A stretch of 41,018 nt of DNA from a bacterium (GTDB lineage: Bacteria; Elusimicrobiota; Elusimicrobia; UBA1565; UBA9628), in assembly GCA_021783355.1 (NCBI GenBank), contig JAJXTZ010000003.1:1-41018 (forward strand), in the 5' to 3' direction. The notes under the pieces are model-generated. The model was given only the letters and a program-made list of their open reading frames with translations. It was not told the origin of the DNA and did no database searches. The position numbers were made by a program, and so were the translations under genes. Shown piece by piece: positions 16,834 to 25,481 of this stretch (its first letter is position 1; each line of letters starts with the position of its first letter).

Positions 16834-16862
16834 TTGACAGGGCGGGGCGGGACTGTTATCAA
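16834..16862 (+). promoter_or_regulatory. Upstream pilM promoter P1 (TTGACA-17-TATCAA)
   Basis: Perfect TTGACA at 16834-16839, 17-nt spacer, then TATCAA at 16857-16862 preceded by TGT (extended -10). The -10 is weaker than in P2. The sequence resembles P2 along its length: both begin TTGACAG and end CTGTTAT plus two A's. It may be a duplicated promoter or a paired operator. Confidence 0.55.
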
Positions 16863-16915
16863 CAGGGCACGCGCAGGCCGGACGACGCGTTTCCCGCATG
16901 TTCACACGCGAGGTC

Positions 16916-16944
16916 TTGACAGTGCCGGGCAAACCTGTTATAAA
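16916..16944 (+). promoter_or_regulatory. Main pilM promoter P2 (TTGACA-17-TATAAA)
   Basis: TTGACA at 16916-16921, 17-nt spacer, TATAAA at 16939-16944 with TGT in front: a near-consensus housekeeping sigma promoter and the strongest in the window. The expected +1 is near 16951, leaving a leader of about 65 nt with a strong hairpin before pilM. Confidence 0.8.
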
Positions 16945-16964
16945 TCACTGCTTTACAAAAACAC

Positions 16965-17014
16965 GCGCCGAGTCCGACCCGCCGGGAAAAACGGCGGGGC
17001 GGCGGCGCTTTTTT
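16965..17014 (+). promoter_or_regulatory. Terminator-like leader hairpin (attenuator candidate) directly before pilM
   Basis: Outer stem GCGCCG (16965-16970) pairs with CGGCGC (17003-17008). Inside it, CCCGCCG (16978-16984) pairs with CGGCGGG (16992-16998) around a GGAAAAA loop. Six T follow at once (17009-17014), and the pilM ATG begins 2 nt later. This is intrinsic-terminator architecture inside the leader of a transcript from P1/P2, and it also occupies the ribosome site; no Shine-Dalgarno is seen. On the minus strand the same stem is followed by GTGTTTTTG, so it could instead stop antisense transcription. Confidence 0.6.
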
Positions 17015-17015
17015 A

Positions 17016-18176
17016 ATGGCTGAATCGAAAACGAAGGCGAAAACGGACGCGCTGAAAGCGCGATTGGGCGCCCTGAAGGGTCTGGGGGAATTGTTCCTCG
17101 GTCCGCGGGACGTCGTGGCCGTCGACGTCGGGAGCTACGCGGTGAAGGTGGCGCTGCTGAAGCAGGAGGGCCCCTTCCTGCAGCTGAAAGCGTGGGGCCA
17201 TCTTCCCATCGGCGCCAAAGCCGAGGCGTCTCCCGACGAGCGCCGCGCCGCGGTCGTCAACTCCCTGCGGGCGTTCCTGATCGAGAAGGGCGTCAAAGTC
17301 CGCGAGGCCGCCACCTCCCTCTCCGGCAACGCGGTGATCGTGCGCTACGTGAAGTTCCCGCGCCTGACCCGGACCGAGCTGCAGGCCACGCTGGCCACCG
17401 AAGCCGAGCCCTTTATCCCTTTCGACATCAACGAAGTCCAGCTCGGCTTCCACATCCTCAGCGAGATCGTCGAGGAAGGCCAGAAAAAGATGGAGACCGT
17501 CCTGGTCGCCGCGAAGAAGGACCTGGTGTCCGCCCGCCTGGACGTCCTCCAGGGGGCGGGCTTCACTCCGGCGATCGTCGACGTGGACAGCTTCGCCCTG
17601 GAGAACGTCCACGAGAAGATCCGCGACCCCAAGGAGGGGCCGGGGGCGACCCTTTACCTTAATATCGGCCACATGGTGACCAATCTCTCCATCATCGAGA
17701 ACGGGGTGACGCGCGTCGTGCGCGACGTGTTCATCTCCGGGCAGACGATGACCAAGGCGATCGCCAAGGCCTTCCAGTGCGAGCCCGCGAAGGCCGACGA
17801 GCTCAAGAAGATCTTCGGCGTGATCGTGGACCCGGCCGAGAAGGAGAAGGCCCTGGCCGACGGCAACCGCGAGGCGCTCGGCGTCTCCCAGGCCATCGGG
17901 CAGGTCGCGCGCGACCTGGTCGGCGAGGTGCACCGTTCGGTGGATTTTTACCTGTCCCAGGGTCCGGACCGGGCGATCGGCCGCATCGTCCTGTCCGGGG
18001 GCTCGGCTCGGACCAAGAACCTGGACAAGCACCTGGCCGGGGAGCTCAAGGTCCCGGTGTCCGTCCTGGACCCGTTCTCGTTCGTTCGAGGCGCGGAGAC
18101 CGTTCCGGAGGAGCTCCGGTCCTCCTTCGGAGTGGCGGTGGGACTGGCCCTGCGCCGCAACCGGGATTGGGAATAG
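17016..18176 (+). CDS. pilM: Type IV pilus assembly protein PilM
   Basis: 386 residues. Cytoplasmic actin-like ATP-binding protein that holds the N-terminal tail of PilN and links the inner-membrane alignment complex to the pilus motor. VVAVDVGSYAVKVALLK (about 36-52) is the phosphate-1 loop, IPFDINEVQLGFHIL and YLNIGHMVTNLSIIENG the phosphate-2 region, and RIVLSGGSARTKNL the adenosine loop. About 30 residues precede the usual start; in-frame TTG codons inside that extension are possible alternatives, but the ATG at 17016 is the only ATG and lies right after the leader hairpin. First gene of pilMNOPQ, 3 nt before pilN. Confidence 0.95.
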   Translation: MAESKTKAKTDALKARLGALKGLGELFLGPRDVVAVDVGSYAVKVALLKQEGPFLQLKAWGHLPIGAKAEASPDERRAAVVNSLRAFLIEKGVKVREAATSLSGNAVIVRYVKFPRLTRTELQATLATEAEPFIPFDINEVQLGFHILSEIVEEGQKKMETVLVAAKKDLVSARLDVLQGAGFTPAIVDVDSFALENVHEKIRDPKEGPGATLYLNIGHMVTNLSIIENGVTRVVRDVFISGQTMTKAIAKAFQCEPAKADELKKIFGVIVDPAEKEKALADGNREALGVSQAIGQVARDLVGEVHRSVDFYLSQGPDRAIGRIVLSGGSARTKNLDKHLAGELKVPVSVLDPFSFVRGAETVPEELRSSFGVAVGLALRRNRDWE

Positions 18177-18179
18177 GCG

Positions 18180-18728
18180 ATGATCAAGGTCAACCTCGTC
18201 CCCGCGGAGATCCTGGCCAAGGCGCGCCAGCGGCAGCTCCTGCTCCAGGCTTCCCTGTTGGGCGGCCTGCTGGTCATCGCGATGGCGCTGGTCTCGGTCG
18301 GACATTGGTTCGGCCTGCACCAGCTCAACAACGAGTACAAATACAAGGAATCCACCCTGCAGAAGCTCTCGGCGATCGTGTCCAAGGTGGAGGAGCTCGA
18401 GAAGGCGTCCAGCGCGGTGCGCGCCCGGCTGGGCGTCATCGACAGCCTGCTCAAGGGGCGCGCGTTCTATCCCCTGTTCTTGTCGGAATTCGCCGGCACC
18501 GTGCCCCCGGGCGTGACCGTCACGAACGTGACGACGGCCGTCCAGCCCGACGGGTCCTTGACGCTGGCCATCACCGCGACCGCCGGCAACAACGACGACA
18601 TCGCCGCCTGGCTGAGGACCCTGGGCGCCGACACCCATTTCTCGAAAGTGGAACTAGGGGCCGTCCACGCCAGCGGCAAGGACCGCTACGGATTCTCCAT
18701 CGGCGTCGGCTACGCGCTCAAGCTCTGA
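18180..18728 (+). CDS. pilN: Type IV pilus inner-membrane protein PilN
   Basis: 182 residues. Bitopic protein of the PilMNOP alignment complex. The N-terminal IKVNLVP is the PilM-binding motif (INLLP in other species). One transmembrane helix lies at about residues 23-46, then a periplasmic coiled coil (about 50-85) and a ferredoxin-like domain (from about 95, VPPGVTVTNVTT). Spacing is 3 nt to pilM and 1 nt to pilO. The sequence is divergent but position, size and motif make the call secure. Confidence 0.92.
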   Translation: MIKVNLVPAEILAKARQRQLLLQASLLGGLLVIAMALVSVGHWFGLHQLNNEYKYKESTLQKLSAIVSKVEELEKASSAVRARLGVIDSLLKGRAFYPLFLSEFAGTVPPGVTVTNVTTAVQPDGSLTLAITATAGNNDDIAAWLRTLGADTHFSKVELGAVHASGKDRYGFSIGVGYALKL

Positions 18729-18729
18729 C

Positions 18730-19275
18730 ATGGCCATCAAACTCACGAAGGAACAGCAGCAGTACGCGGGCGCGGGAGCGATCCTGTTCGCCATGCTGGG
18801 CTTCGTCTACGTGAAATTCTTCTGGCTGCCGATCTCCGAGAAGAAGGACGCCCTGACCGACCAGATCCAGCAGATCGACGGCAAGATCGCCAAAGCCAAG
18901 GCCGAGGCCTCCCGGCTCCAGCGCCTGCAGGACGAGCTTTCCACGCTGAACCGGCAGGCCGGCGAGGCCGAGAAGCGCCTGCCCAAGAGCAAGTCCGTGC
19001 CGGACATTCTGGTGTCCCTGTCGCGCTTGGCCGACCGCTACCACGTCTCGATCATCAGCTTCTCCCCGGGCCCCGAGAAGGCCCAGCAGTACTTCATCGA
19101 GCTCAGCTATCCGATGACTGTCCTGGGCACCTATCACGACGTCGGGCGCTTTCTGGCCGCGATCGCTTTGGAGGAGCGCATCTACAACGTGCGCGGCATC
19201 ACGCTCCCCGCCCCGGACTCCTCGGGCCGGATGACGGTGACGTTCACTCTCCTCTCTTACCAGTACAAAGGATGA
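18730..19275 (+). CDS. pilO: Type IV pilus inner-membrane protein PilO
   Basis: 181 residues. Partner of PilN: a short cytoplasmic N-terminus, one transmembrane segment at about 13-34, a coiled coil at about 38-87 (KKDALTDQIQQIDGKIAK onward) and a periplasmic ferredoxin-like domain with YFIELSYPMTVLGTYHDVGRFLAAI, the most conserved PilO stretch. It overlaps the pilP start by ATGA. Confidence 0.92.
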   Translation: MAIKLTKEQQQYAGAGAILFAMLGFVYVKFFWLPISEKKDALTDQIQQIDGKIAKAKAEASRLQRLQDELSTLNRQAGEAEKRLPKSKSVPDILVSLSRLADRYHVSIISFSPGPEKAQQYFIELSYPMTVLGTYHDVGRFLAAIALEERIYNVRGITLPAPDSSGRMTVTFTLLSYQYKG

Positions 19276-19754
19276 CCGCCCTCCTCGCCGCCGCCCTGCT
19301 CAGCGTCTCCGCCGCGGCCGCCGCGCCGGCGCCCCGGCCCGCGCCCGCGGGGCCGGTCGTCTCGACCCAGGCCCTCGCGGGCCTGAGCCTGAGCACCTAC
19401 ACGGTCTCGACCCTGTACACCGGGGACCGGTACCGCGACCCGTTCCTGGCGTCCTCCGCCGGCGGGGCCCGGGTCGCGCGCCGGACGGAGGGGCCGACGC
19501 AGGTGGACATCCACTCGCTGCAGCTCCACGGCATCATGCAGGACTCCTCCAGCGCGTTCGCCCTCTTCAGCGCGGACGACGGCACGACCTTGATCCTCCG
19601 CGGCGGCCGTCTGTACGACCCCGCGAACAAGCTCGTTCCCGGCATCACCGGCCACATCTGGATCAAGCGCAGGCGCGCCGACCTGATCACGGCCGACAAG
19701 GACGTTCAGATTTACAGCCTCGGCGCGGCCGACGGCGGCGACGAGGCGAAATGA
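19272..19754 (+). CDS. pilP: Type IV pilus protein PilP-like
   Basis: 160 residues. PilP is normally a lipoprotein whose beta-domain touches the secretin PilQ. Here a hydrophobic Ala-rich signal segment (1-18) has no clear lipobox Cys; the motif YRDPF (about 55-59) and IHSLQLHGIM (about 80-89) are the usual PilP landmarks, followed by a small beta domain to about 150. The missing lipobox suggests a secreted or N-terminally anchored form. It overlaps pilO and pilQ by ATGA on both sides. Confidence 0.82.
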   Translation: MTALLAAALLSVSAAAAAPAPRPAPAGPVVSTQALAGLSLSTYTVSTLYTGDRYRDPFLASSAGGARVARRTEGPTQVDIHSLQLHGIMQDSSSAFALFSADDGTTLILRGGRLYDPANKLVPGITGHIWIKRRRADLITADKDVQIYSLGAADGGDEAK

Positions 19755-22045
19755 ACCGAGCCAAGGACGGCCTGCGGGAGACGACCATGACCACGCGTGA
19801 CCTTTTGAAGAAGACGACGGCGGCGCTGCTCGCGGCGGCGCTGCTCGTCCCGCAAGGGGCCGTCGCCGCGGCCGCGGCCGAGGCGGCCGCCCCGGTCAAG
19901 AGCGCCGCGAAGCCCGCGGCGGTCAAGGCCGGCCCGGTCCTTGCCGTCTACGACGGCGTCGCGGTGAGCGACGACTTCGTCGCCGTCCGTCTGAGCAGCG
20001 CGGTGCCCTACAACAGCTTCCTGACCCGCACCCCTCCCCGCCTGGTTCTGGAGCTCCTCGACACCAGGCACGCGGCGAGGGTCCGTTCCGTCCCCGGCAA
20101 GGGCAAGTACCTGCTCCGCGTCCGCTCGGCGCAGTTCGAGCGCTCGCCGCGCATGATCACCCGCGTCGTGCTGGACCTGGCCCGCCTGGCGGGCTACAAG
20201 GTCGAGGCGATGAAGGGCGGCCTCGGCGTCCGGCTGATCGGCGGCGCGGACGAGGCCTCCGCGCCCGCTGCGGCGGCGAAGACGGCGGCCGCCCCGGTCG
20301 CCGCGCCGGAACCGACGGCCGCATCGCGGCCGGCGTCCATCCTGACGAAGCCGGCGCCCCAGCCGGCCGTCGCCCGCGCGCCCGCTCCGGTCCCCGCCGC
20401 CAAGCCGACGGCGGCCGCTCCGGCGATCGCGCCCAAGCCCGTGGCCGCCGCTCCCAAGCCCAAGCCCGCGCCCGCCGTCGCCCGCGCGGCGGCTCCCGCG
20501 CGTCCCGTCGTGAAGATCCCGGCGCCGGTTCGGGAACCCGCGGCCGCGGCGCCCGCGCCGAAGCATCCTCGCGACGGATCCGCGATGGCGGCGTTCCGCC
20601 GCGCCGGTCTCGTCGGGCGCATGAACACCGAGCTGGCCGCGGCCGTCCAGGCCGAGGACGCCAGCAAGGGGGCGGTCAAGATCCCGGCCGGGGACGATTC
20701 CAGTTCCGAGGGCGAGCGCCGGCTCGGCGGCCGCATCTACCGCGACCTGCTCAGCCGCCTGCCGAAGGACCGGGTCTCCCTGGACTTCGACAACACCGAC
20801 ATCCGCGACGTCCTCAAGCTGATGGCGGCCAAGGCGCGCATCAACATCATCTACGGCCCGGACGTCACCGGAACGCTCTCCCTGCACCTGACGCGCGTCC
20901 CCTTCGACGACGCCTTCCGCACGGTCCTGTCCATGATGGGGCTGACCACCGACCAGGTGGGCAGCAGCGTCCTGCGCGTGATCACCCCCGCGGCCCTGAC
21001 CGCGCAGCGCACCTCCGGGAGCGCGATCACGAAGGTCATCCCGCTCAACTACGCGAAGGCCTCGGACGTGAAGACGACCATCGACCAGGTGCGCACGGCC
21101 GAGGGGCGCACCGGCTCCTCGAGCGTGGACGCGAAGACCAACTCGATCATCGTGACCGAGTCGCTGGAGGGGCTGGCCGCCACGCAGAACCTCATCGCCC
21201 AGCTCGACCAGCGGCCGCGCCAGGTCCTCATCGAGGCCAAGCTCATCGAGGTCAACGAGAACTCCGGCTTCAACTACGGCATCCAGTGGGACGCCTTCAG
21301 CCAGGAGTCGGGCGCGATCGGCGGCAAGCAGGGCACCACGCTGATCGGATCGTCCGCGGGCCTCATCGGCCCGGCGCTCAACAACCCGCTCAACGGGAAC
21401 GCGATCCAGACCAACGTGACCGCGGCCGGCGGCGTCGGGGCCGGCGGCCGGGGCACCGGCGTGAACCTGGCCGCGGACAAGATCTTCGGCGCGCTGACCT
21501 TGGGCCGGATCACCAACAACTACCTGCTCAACGCGACCATCACGGCCGCGGCCTCGGAGGGCAAGGCCAAGGTGCTCTCGGACCCGAAGATTACCACCCT
21601 CAACAACCAGGCGGCCAACATCAACGTCACCACGCAGATCCCGTACGTGACCTCGAACGTGGCCTCGACCGGGGTGACGACCCAGCAGGTCTCGTACGTG
21701 ACGACCGGCATCCAGCTGACGGTGACGCCCAGCATCAACGCCGACGGGCGCATCCTGCTGCAGATCAACCCGAACGTCAGCCAGCCGTCGGTCACCGCCG
21801 CGGGCAGCTCGCTCACCGGCGCGCCGGCCGTGGACTCGCGCAACGCCAACACCACGGTCCTCGTGCGCGACGGCGAGACCATCGTCATCGGCGGCTTGAT
21901 CAGCGACAGCCTGCAGGACACCATCGCGAAGATCCCGCTCCTCGGGGACATCCCGATCCTGGGCTGGCTCTTCAAGAAAAAGTCCAAGACTCGCGTGCGC
22001 AACGAGCTGCTGATCTTCGTCACGACGCGCATCCTCCCCGACTGA
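19751..22045 (+). CDS. pilQ: Type IV pilus secretin PilQ
   Basis: 764 residues. Outer-membrane gate for the pilus. A signal peptide (the ATG at codon 13, 19787, gives a more standard one starting MTTRDLLKK) precedes an AMIN domain (about 62-155), which binds peptidoglycan. A long Ala/Pro/Lys linker (about 160-275) follows, then an N0/STN domain beginning VSLDFDNTDIRDVLKLMA. An N1-type domain (VIPLNYAKASDVKTTIDQV) and the secretin domain come last, with IVIGGLISDS, KIPLLGDIPILGWLF and a C-terminal FVTTRIL. Last pil gene; the next gene starts 4 nt later, so glycan genes are probably co-transcribed. Confidence 0.96.
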   Translation: MNRAKDGLRETTMTTRDLLKKTTAALLAAALLVPQGAVAAAAAEAAAPVKSAAKPAAVKAGPVLAVYDGVAVSDDFVAVRLSSAVPYNSFLTRTPPRLVLELLDTRHAARVRSVPGKGKYLLRVRSAQFERSPRMITRVVLDLARLAGYKVEAMKGGLGVRLIGGADEASAPAAAAKTAAAPVAAPEPTAASRPASILTKPAPQPAVARAPAPVPAAKPTAAAPAIAPKPVAAAPKPKPAPAVARAAAPARPVVKIPAPVREPAAAAPAPKHPRDGSAMAAFRRAGLVGRMNTELAAAVQAEDASKGAVKIPAGDDSSSEGERRLGGRIYRDLLSRLPKDRVSLDFDNTDIRDVLKLMAAKARINIIYGPDVTGTLSLHLTRVPFDDAFRTVLSMMGLTTDQVGSSVLRVITPAALTAQRTSGSAITKVIPLNYAKASDVKTTIDQVRTAEGRTGSSSVDAKTNSIIVTESLEGLAATQNLIAQLDQRPRQVLIEAKLIEVNENSGFNYGIQWDAFSQESGAIGGKQGTTLIGSSAGLIGPALNNPLNGNAIQTNVTAAGGVGAGGRGTGVNLAADKIFGALTLGRITNNYLLNATITAAASEGKAKVLSDPKITTLNNQAANINVTTQIPYVTSNVASTGVTTQQVSYVTTGIQLTVTPSINADGRILLQINPNVSQPSVTAAGSSLTGAPAVDSRNANTTVLVRDGETIVIGGLISDSLQDTIAKIPLLGDIPILGWLFKKKSKTRVRNELLIFVTTRILPD

Positions 22046-22049
22046 GCGC

Positions 22050-23516
22050 GTGCTCGCGGTCCTGGTCGGCGTCCAGCTGGCGGCGGGACTGCTGCTGCGG
22101 GGCGCCTGGGACCTGTGGGCGCAGTCGGCCGTCCTCCTCCTGCTGATCGCCGGGACGGCCGTCTGGCTGATGCTGGGCTTGGCGCGCGGGCGCGTCCCGC
22201 TGCCCTCCTCGCGGCCGGCGGCGTGGGCCGCCGCGTTGATCCTGCTGTCCCTCGTCTCGGCGCGCTTCGGCGCCGTCCCCGTCTACTCCCTGCCCGCCTG
22301 GGCCGCGGCGGCGGCGGGGCTGTGGCTGATCCCCGCGGCGACCCTCTTGTCGCCGCGCGACCGCGACTGGGTCGAGGAGGCGGTGCGCGCCGCCGCGTGG
22401 CTGCTGGTCCTTCTGGCCGTCTATCAGCGCCTGCACGGCGAGCCGCGTCCGCCGTCGGCTCTGCTCAATCAGAACGTCTTCGCCGGAGCGATCCTGCTCC
22501 TGCTCCCGGTCTCGGTGCGGCGGGGCGACGGCTTCCTCGCCGCGGGCCTGCTGCTCTGCCTGTGGTGGACCCGCTCGGTCGGGGCGTGGCTCGGGCTGGC
22601 GGGGGCGCTGCTCCTGCACCGCCGCGCGGTCGGGGCGGCGGCGTTCTGGGCCGGCGCGGCGGCCGGTCTCGCCGGCCTCATCGCGGCGTACGCCAAGCTC
22701 CAGTCCCCCGAGGTCCTCCATCGCCTGGCCTGGTGGTCCGCGGCCTGGCGGATGTCGGCGGGAGCGCCGTGGCTGGGCCTGGGACCCGGGTCCTACGCCT
22801 ATGCCCTGCCCGCCTTCGTCGCCGTGCGCCCGGAGCTGTATTCGCTGTTCGCCCATCAGCATTTTCTCGAGACCGCGGCCGAGCGGGGCTGGCCGTATCT
22901 TCTTCTCTGGGTCGCGGGGCTGGCCGCCCTCCTGCGCCGGGCGGAGCCCGGCAAGCGCTTCGGGCCGGTCGCGATCCTGATCCACGGCCTCTTCGACTAC
23001 GCCCTGAGCGTGCCCGGCGTCTTCTGGCTCTTCTGCCTGTCCTTGGCCTGGTCCCTGCCGCAGTCGAACGAGGCCGAGCCGCTGCGCGCCGGGCGCAAAT
23101 TGCCGGCGGCCGCGCTGACCCTCTTGCTCGCCGTCGGGGCGTCGTCGTGGGTGCTGGGCAACTGGCGCGCCGACCGCCTGCGCGCGCGCGCCGCGGCGGC
23201 CCTCTCGAGCGGAGGCGACCCCGCGGCGGCGGAGGCGGACCTGCGCGCCTCCGAGGCCGTGCGTCCGGACCCGGAGGCATCGCGCCTGCTCGCGATCCTG
23301 GCGCTGTCGCGCGCCGCGCGCAGCCCCGAGCCGCGCCGCGACTTGGAGAGCGCGGCCGGGGACTTGGAGCGCGCCGCGGCGCTGGATCCGTACCGCGCGT
23401 CCAATTGGAGCCTCCTGGAGGCCGTGTACCGCAAGATGGGCCGCCCGGGCGCCGCGCGCGAGGCCCTCGAGCGCGGCGCGCGCACCTGTCCGTCCCTGCG
23501 CGCGGAAGGGGCATGA
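22050..23516 (+). CDS. O-antigen ligase/polymerase-family membrane protein with C-terminal repeats
   Basis: 488 residues, starting with GTG 4 nt after pilQ. About ten transmembrane segments; NQNVFAGAILLLLP, the W..AWRMSAGAPWLGLGPGSYAYA loop and HQHFLETAAERGWPY are the Wzy_C / O-antigen ligase signatures with the periplasmic catalytic loop. The last 110 residues are soluble, TPR-like helices (LERAAALDPYRASNW, then PGAAREALERGA). Family members polymerise O-units, ligate O-antigen to lipid A core, or transfer glycans to pilins (PglL/TfpW type). Placement directly after pilQ favours, but does not prove, a pilin or surface-protein glycosylation role. Confidence 0.85.
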   Translation: MLAVLVGVQLAAGLLLRGAWDLWAQSAVLLLLIAGTAVWLMLGLARGRVPLPSSRPAAWAAALILLSLVSARFGAVPVYSLPAWAAAAAGLWLIPAATLLSPRDRDWVEEAVRAAAWLLVLLAVYQRLHGEPRPPSALLNQNVFAGAILLLLPVSVRRGDGFLAAGLLLCLWWTRSVGAWLGLAGALLLHRRAVGAAAFWAGAAAGLAGLIAAYAKLQSPEVLHRLAWWSAAWRMSAGAPWLGLGPGSYAYALPAFVAVRPELYSLFAHQHFLETAAERGWPYLLLWVAGLAALLRRAEPGKRFGPVAILIHGLFDYALSVPGVFWLFCLSLAWSLPQSNEAEPLRAGRKLPAAALTLLLAVGASSWVLGNWRADRLRARAAAALSSGGDPAAAEADLRASEAVRPDPEASRLLAILALSRAARSPEPRRDLESAAGDLERAAALDPYRASNWSLLEAVYRKMGRPGAAREALERGARTCPSLRAEGA

Positions 23517-25477
23517 GCCGCGAGGCCGGGCCCGGCCCGGAGGCCGTCGCGGCCGCGGCGCTGGCCGGGGCCGTCGCCCTCTTCTTCGCCCCGCTCTGGC
23601 TGGCCGGCCGCAGCCCGTTCTGGGGGGACCTGACCTACCTGCACCAGGCCTGGCGCGCGTCGCCGGCCCAGCAGATCCAGGCCGGGCGGCCGCCGCTGTG
23701 GGAGCCGTCCTTGTACCTGGGCATGCCGATGGCGGCCTCCCAGCAGGGCGGCCTGTTCTATCCGCTGACCGTGCTGTACTACCTCTTCGGCTTCGCGACG
23801 GCCACGGCTCTGTTCCAGGCCCTGCACTACTTCCTCGCCGCCTGGCTCACCGCGCTGTGGCTGCGCTCGCTGCGCCTGTCGTGGGGCGCCAGCGCCGGGG
23901 GCGGGCTCTCGCTCGCCTTCGGCGGGGTGATGATCAGCCGCCTGCCGTTCCTGAACCACCTGGCGGTCCTGGCCTGGGCGCCCGCGCTGGCCTTGCTCTT
24001 CCGCCGCCCGGCCGCTCTGGCCGGAGTCTTGTCGTTGATGTTCCTGGCGGGATATCCGGCGTTCCTGCCGGGCGCGGCGGCCGCGGCCTGGGGGCTGGCG
24101 CTGGCCCTGCGCGCGCGGGGCGCGCCAGGACCCGCGTCCTGGGCGCGGGCCTGGACCGGGGCCGCGGCGCTGGCTCTGGCGCTGTGCGCCGTCCAGCTCT
24201 GGCCCGCGCTGGAGCTGGCGCTGCGCTCGCACCGCGCGGCGGGGCTGGCTCCGGAGGAGATCCTGCGCTGGGGCTTCTCCCCGGCGGACCTGCGCCAATG
24301 GGTGTCTCCGTTCCTGGTTCCCCTCTCGCGCTTCCGCCCCGCCGTCGAGTGGTGGAAGTGCGTCTATCTCGGCCTCGCCGCTTCGGCCGCGGCCGCGTGG
24401 GGGCTGGCCCTCCTGCCGCGCCGCCGCGCGGCGGGACTGGCGCTCCTGCTGACGGCGACGGCCGTGCTCATCCTCGGCGGCTCCGACCCGCTCTCGCGTC
24501 TGCTGTGGACGGCGCCGGGCAGCCCCCTGCGCCTGGTGCGCTACCCGGGCAACCTGTCCTACCTGGCGCTGCTGCCGCTGGCCGCGCTCGTCGGCGCCGG
24601 GCTGTCGCGCGCGCGTCTCGCGCCGGCGTGGACCGCGCTGATGCTGGCGGAGTTGGCCGTGTTCGGCTGGCGCTCCACGCCGACCGCGCCGCGCGCCCTC
24701 TTCACCGACGCCGGGCCGCTGGTGCGCGACCTGCAGGCGCGCCAGGACGGAGCGCGCTACCTGATCTCCCCGCGCGCGCTGGAGGCCTCCCGCGGCCGCG
24801 GCGTCGCGGACTGGAAGACGCGCCTCTACGGCCTGACCAACGCGCCTTACCGCCTGCGTTCCGTCGGGAACTTCGGCGAGCCCTTGGTCCCGCAGTCGAA
24901 CTACGAGTTCATGGACCGCGTGTACCGCGCGCGGGACGCCGCGGAGGCGGCCGCGTGGATGCCGTGGGCGGGAGCCTCGCGCCTGCTCACCCCGGAGCCC
25001 CCGCCGCCCACGCCGCTGCTCGTCCCCGAGGGGCGCGAGCTCTGGAGCGTCTCGCGCTCCGCGCGTCCCGTCGCGCTGGCCTATCTGCTGTCCCCGGAGG
25101 CGGGCGCGGCCCTGCCCGCGGCCCTGCCCGCCGCCGCGCCGCGTCCCGAGGGCGCGCCGCTCGCCGAGGTCCGCCCGCGCGCGGACCGCTTTTCGGTCTC
25201 CGGGGAGGGCGCCGGCTGGGTCTTCCTCGCCGAGCCGCGCTATCCGGGCTGGCGGGCGACCCTCGAGACGCCGCGCGGCGAGGGTCGCGTCCGACCCCTG
25301 CCCGCCTTGGGGCCTTTCCAAAAAGTCCCCGTCCCCGAGGGGCCTTGGACCCTGCGCTTCCGGTACGATCCCGCGTCGTGGCGCGGCGGCGTCCTCGTCA
25401 CCCTGCTCGCGTTGCTGGCCTTCGGCGGGTATTGGTATGATGGCCTCGTTCGCGGCGACGCCGGCGCGATCATCTGA
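23513..25477 (+). CDS. YfhO-family (GT-C type) membrane protein, copy 1
   Basis: 654 residues; ATG at 23513 overlaps the upstream stop (ATGA), and the open frame before it is noise. Many transmembrane helices. WGDLTYLHQAWR near the N-terminus carries the acidic residue of the first periplasmic loop, the catalytic position in GT-C enzymes. PPLWEPSLYLGMPMAA, the mid-protein ALEL...RWGFSPADLRQWVSP and the C-terminal EPRYPGWRATLE are typical of YfhO-like proteins. Such proteins are thought to move sugars from lipid carriers onto surface polymers. It is clearly a paralogue of the next gene. The acceptor is unknown. Confidence 0.82.
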   Translation: MSREAGPGPEAVAAAALAGAVALFFAPLWLAGRSPFWGDLTYLHQAWRASPAQQIQAGRPPLWEPSLYLGMPMAASQQGGLFYPLTVLYYLFGFATATALFQALHYFLAAWLTALWLRSLRLSWGASAGGGLSLAFGGVMISRLPFLNHLAVLAWAPALALLFRRPAALAGVLSLMFLAGYPAFLPGAAAAAWGLALALRARGAPGPASWARAWTGAAALALALCAVQLWPALELALRSHRAAGLAPEEILRWGFSPADLRQWVSPFLVPLSRFRPAVEWWKCVYLGLAASAAAAWGLALLPRRRAAGLALLLTATAVLILGGSDPLSRLLWTAPGSPLRLVRYPGNLSYLALLPLAALVGAGLSRARLAPAWTALMLAELAVFGWRSTPTAPRALFTDAGPLVRDLQARQDGARYLISPRALEASRGRGVADWKTRLYGLTNAPYRLRSVGNFGEPLVPQSNYEFMDRVYRARDAAEAAAWMPWAGASRLLTPEPPPPTPLLVPEGRELWSVSRSARPVALAYLLSPEAGAALPAALPAAAPRPEGAPLAEVRPRADRFSVSGEGAGWVFLAEPRYPGWRATLETPRGEGRVRPLPALGPFQKVPVPEGPWTLRFRYDPASWRGGVLVTLLALLAFGGYWYDGLVRGDAGAII

Positions 25478-25481
25478 CCAC

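Noticed and set aside
16840-16960. A small peptide gene or riboswitch in the pilM leader
   Set aside because: No start codon with a frame of useful length follows P1 or P2, and I recognise no riboswitch core. Only the terminator-like hairpin is supported.
20280-20580. Repetitive Ala/Pro/Lys-coding DNA in pilQ considered as a repeat or CRISPR-like array
   Set aside because: No regular repeat unit or spacers; it is a low-complexity periplasmic linker between the AMIN and secretin domains, in frame and without stops.
22115-25477. A possible 1120-residue fusion ending in the YfhO protein
   Set aside because: The first 466 codons are a shifted frame of the O-antigen ligase-like gene; the YfhO start is the ATG at 23513.
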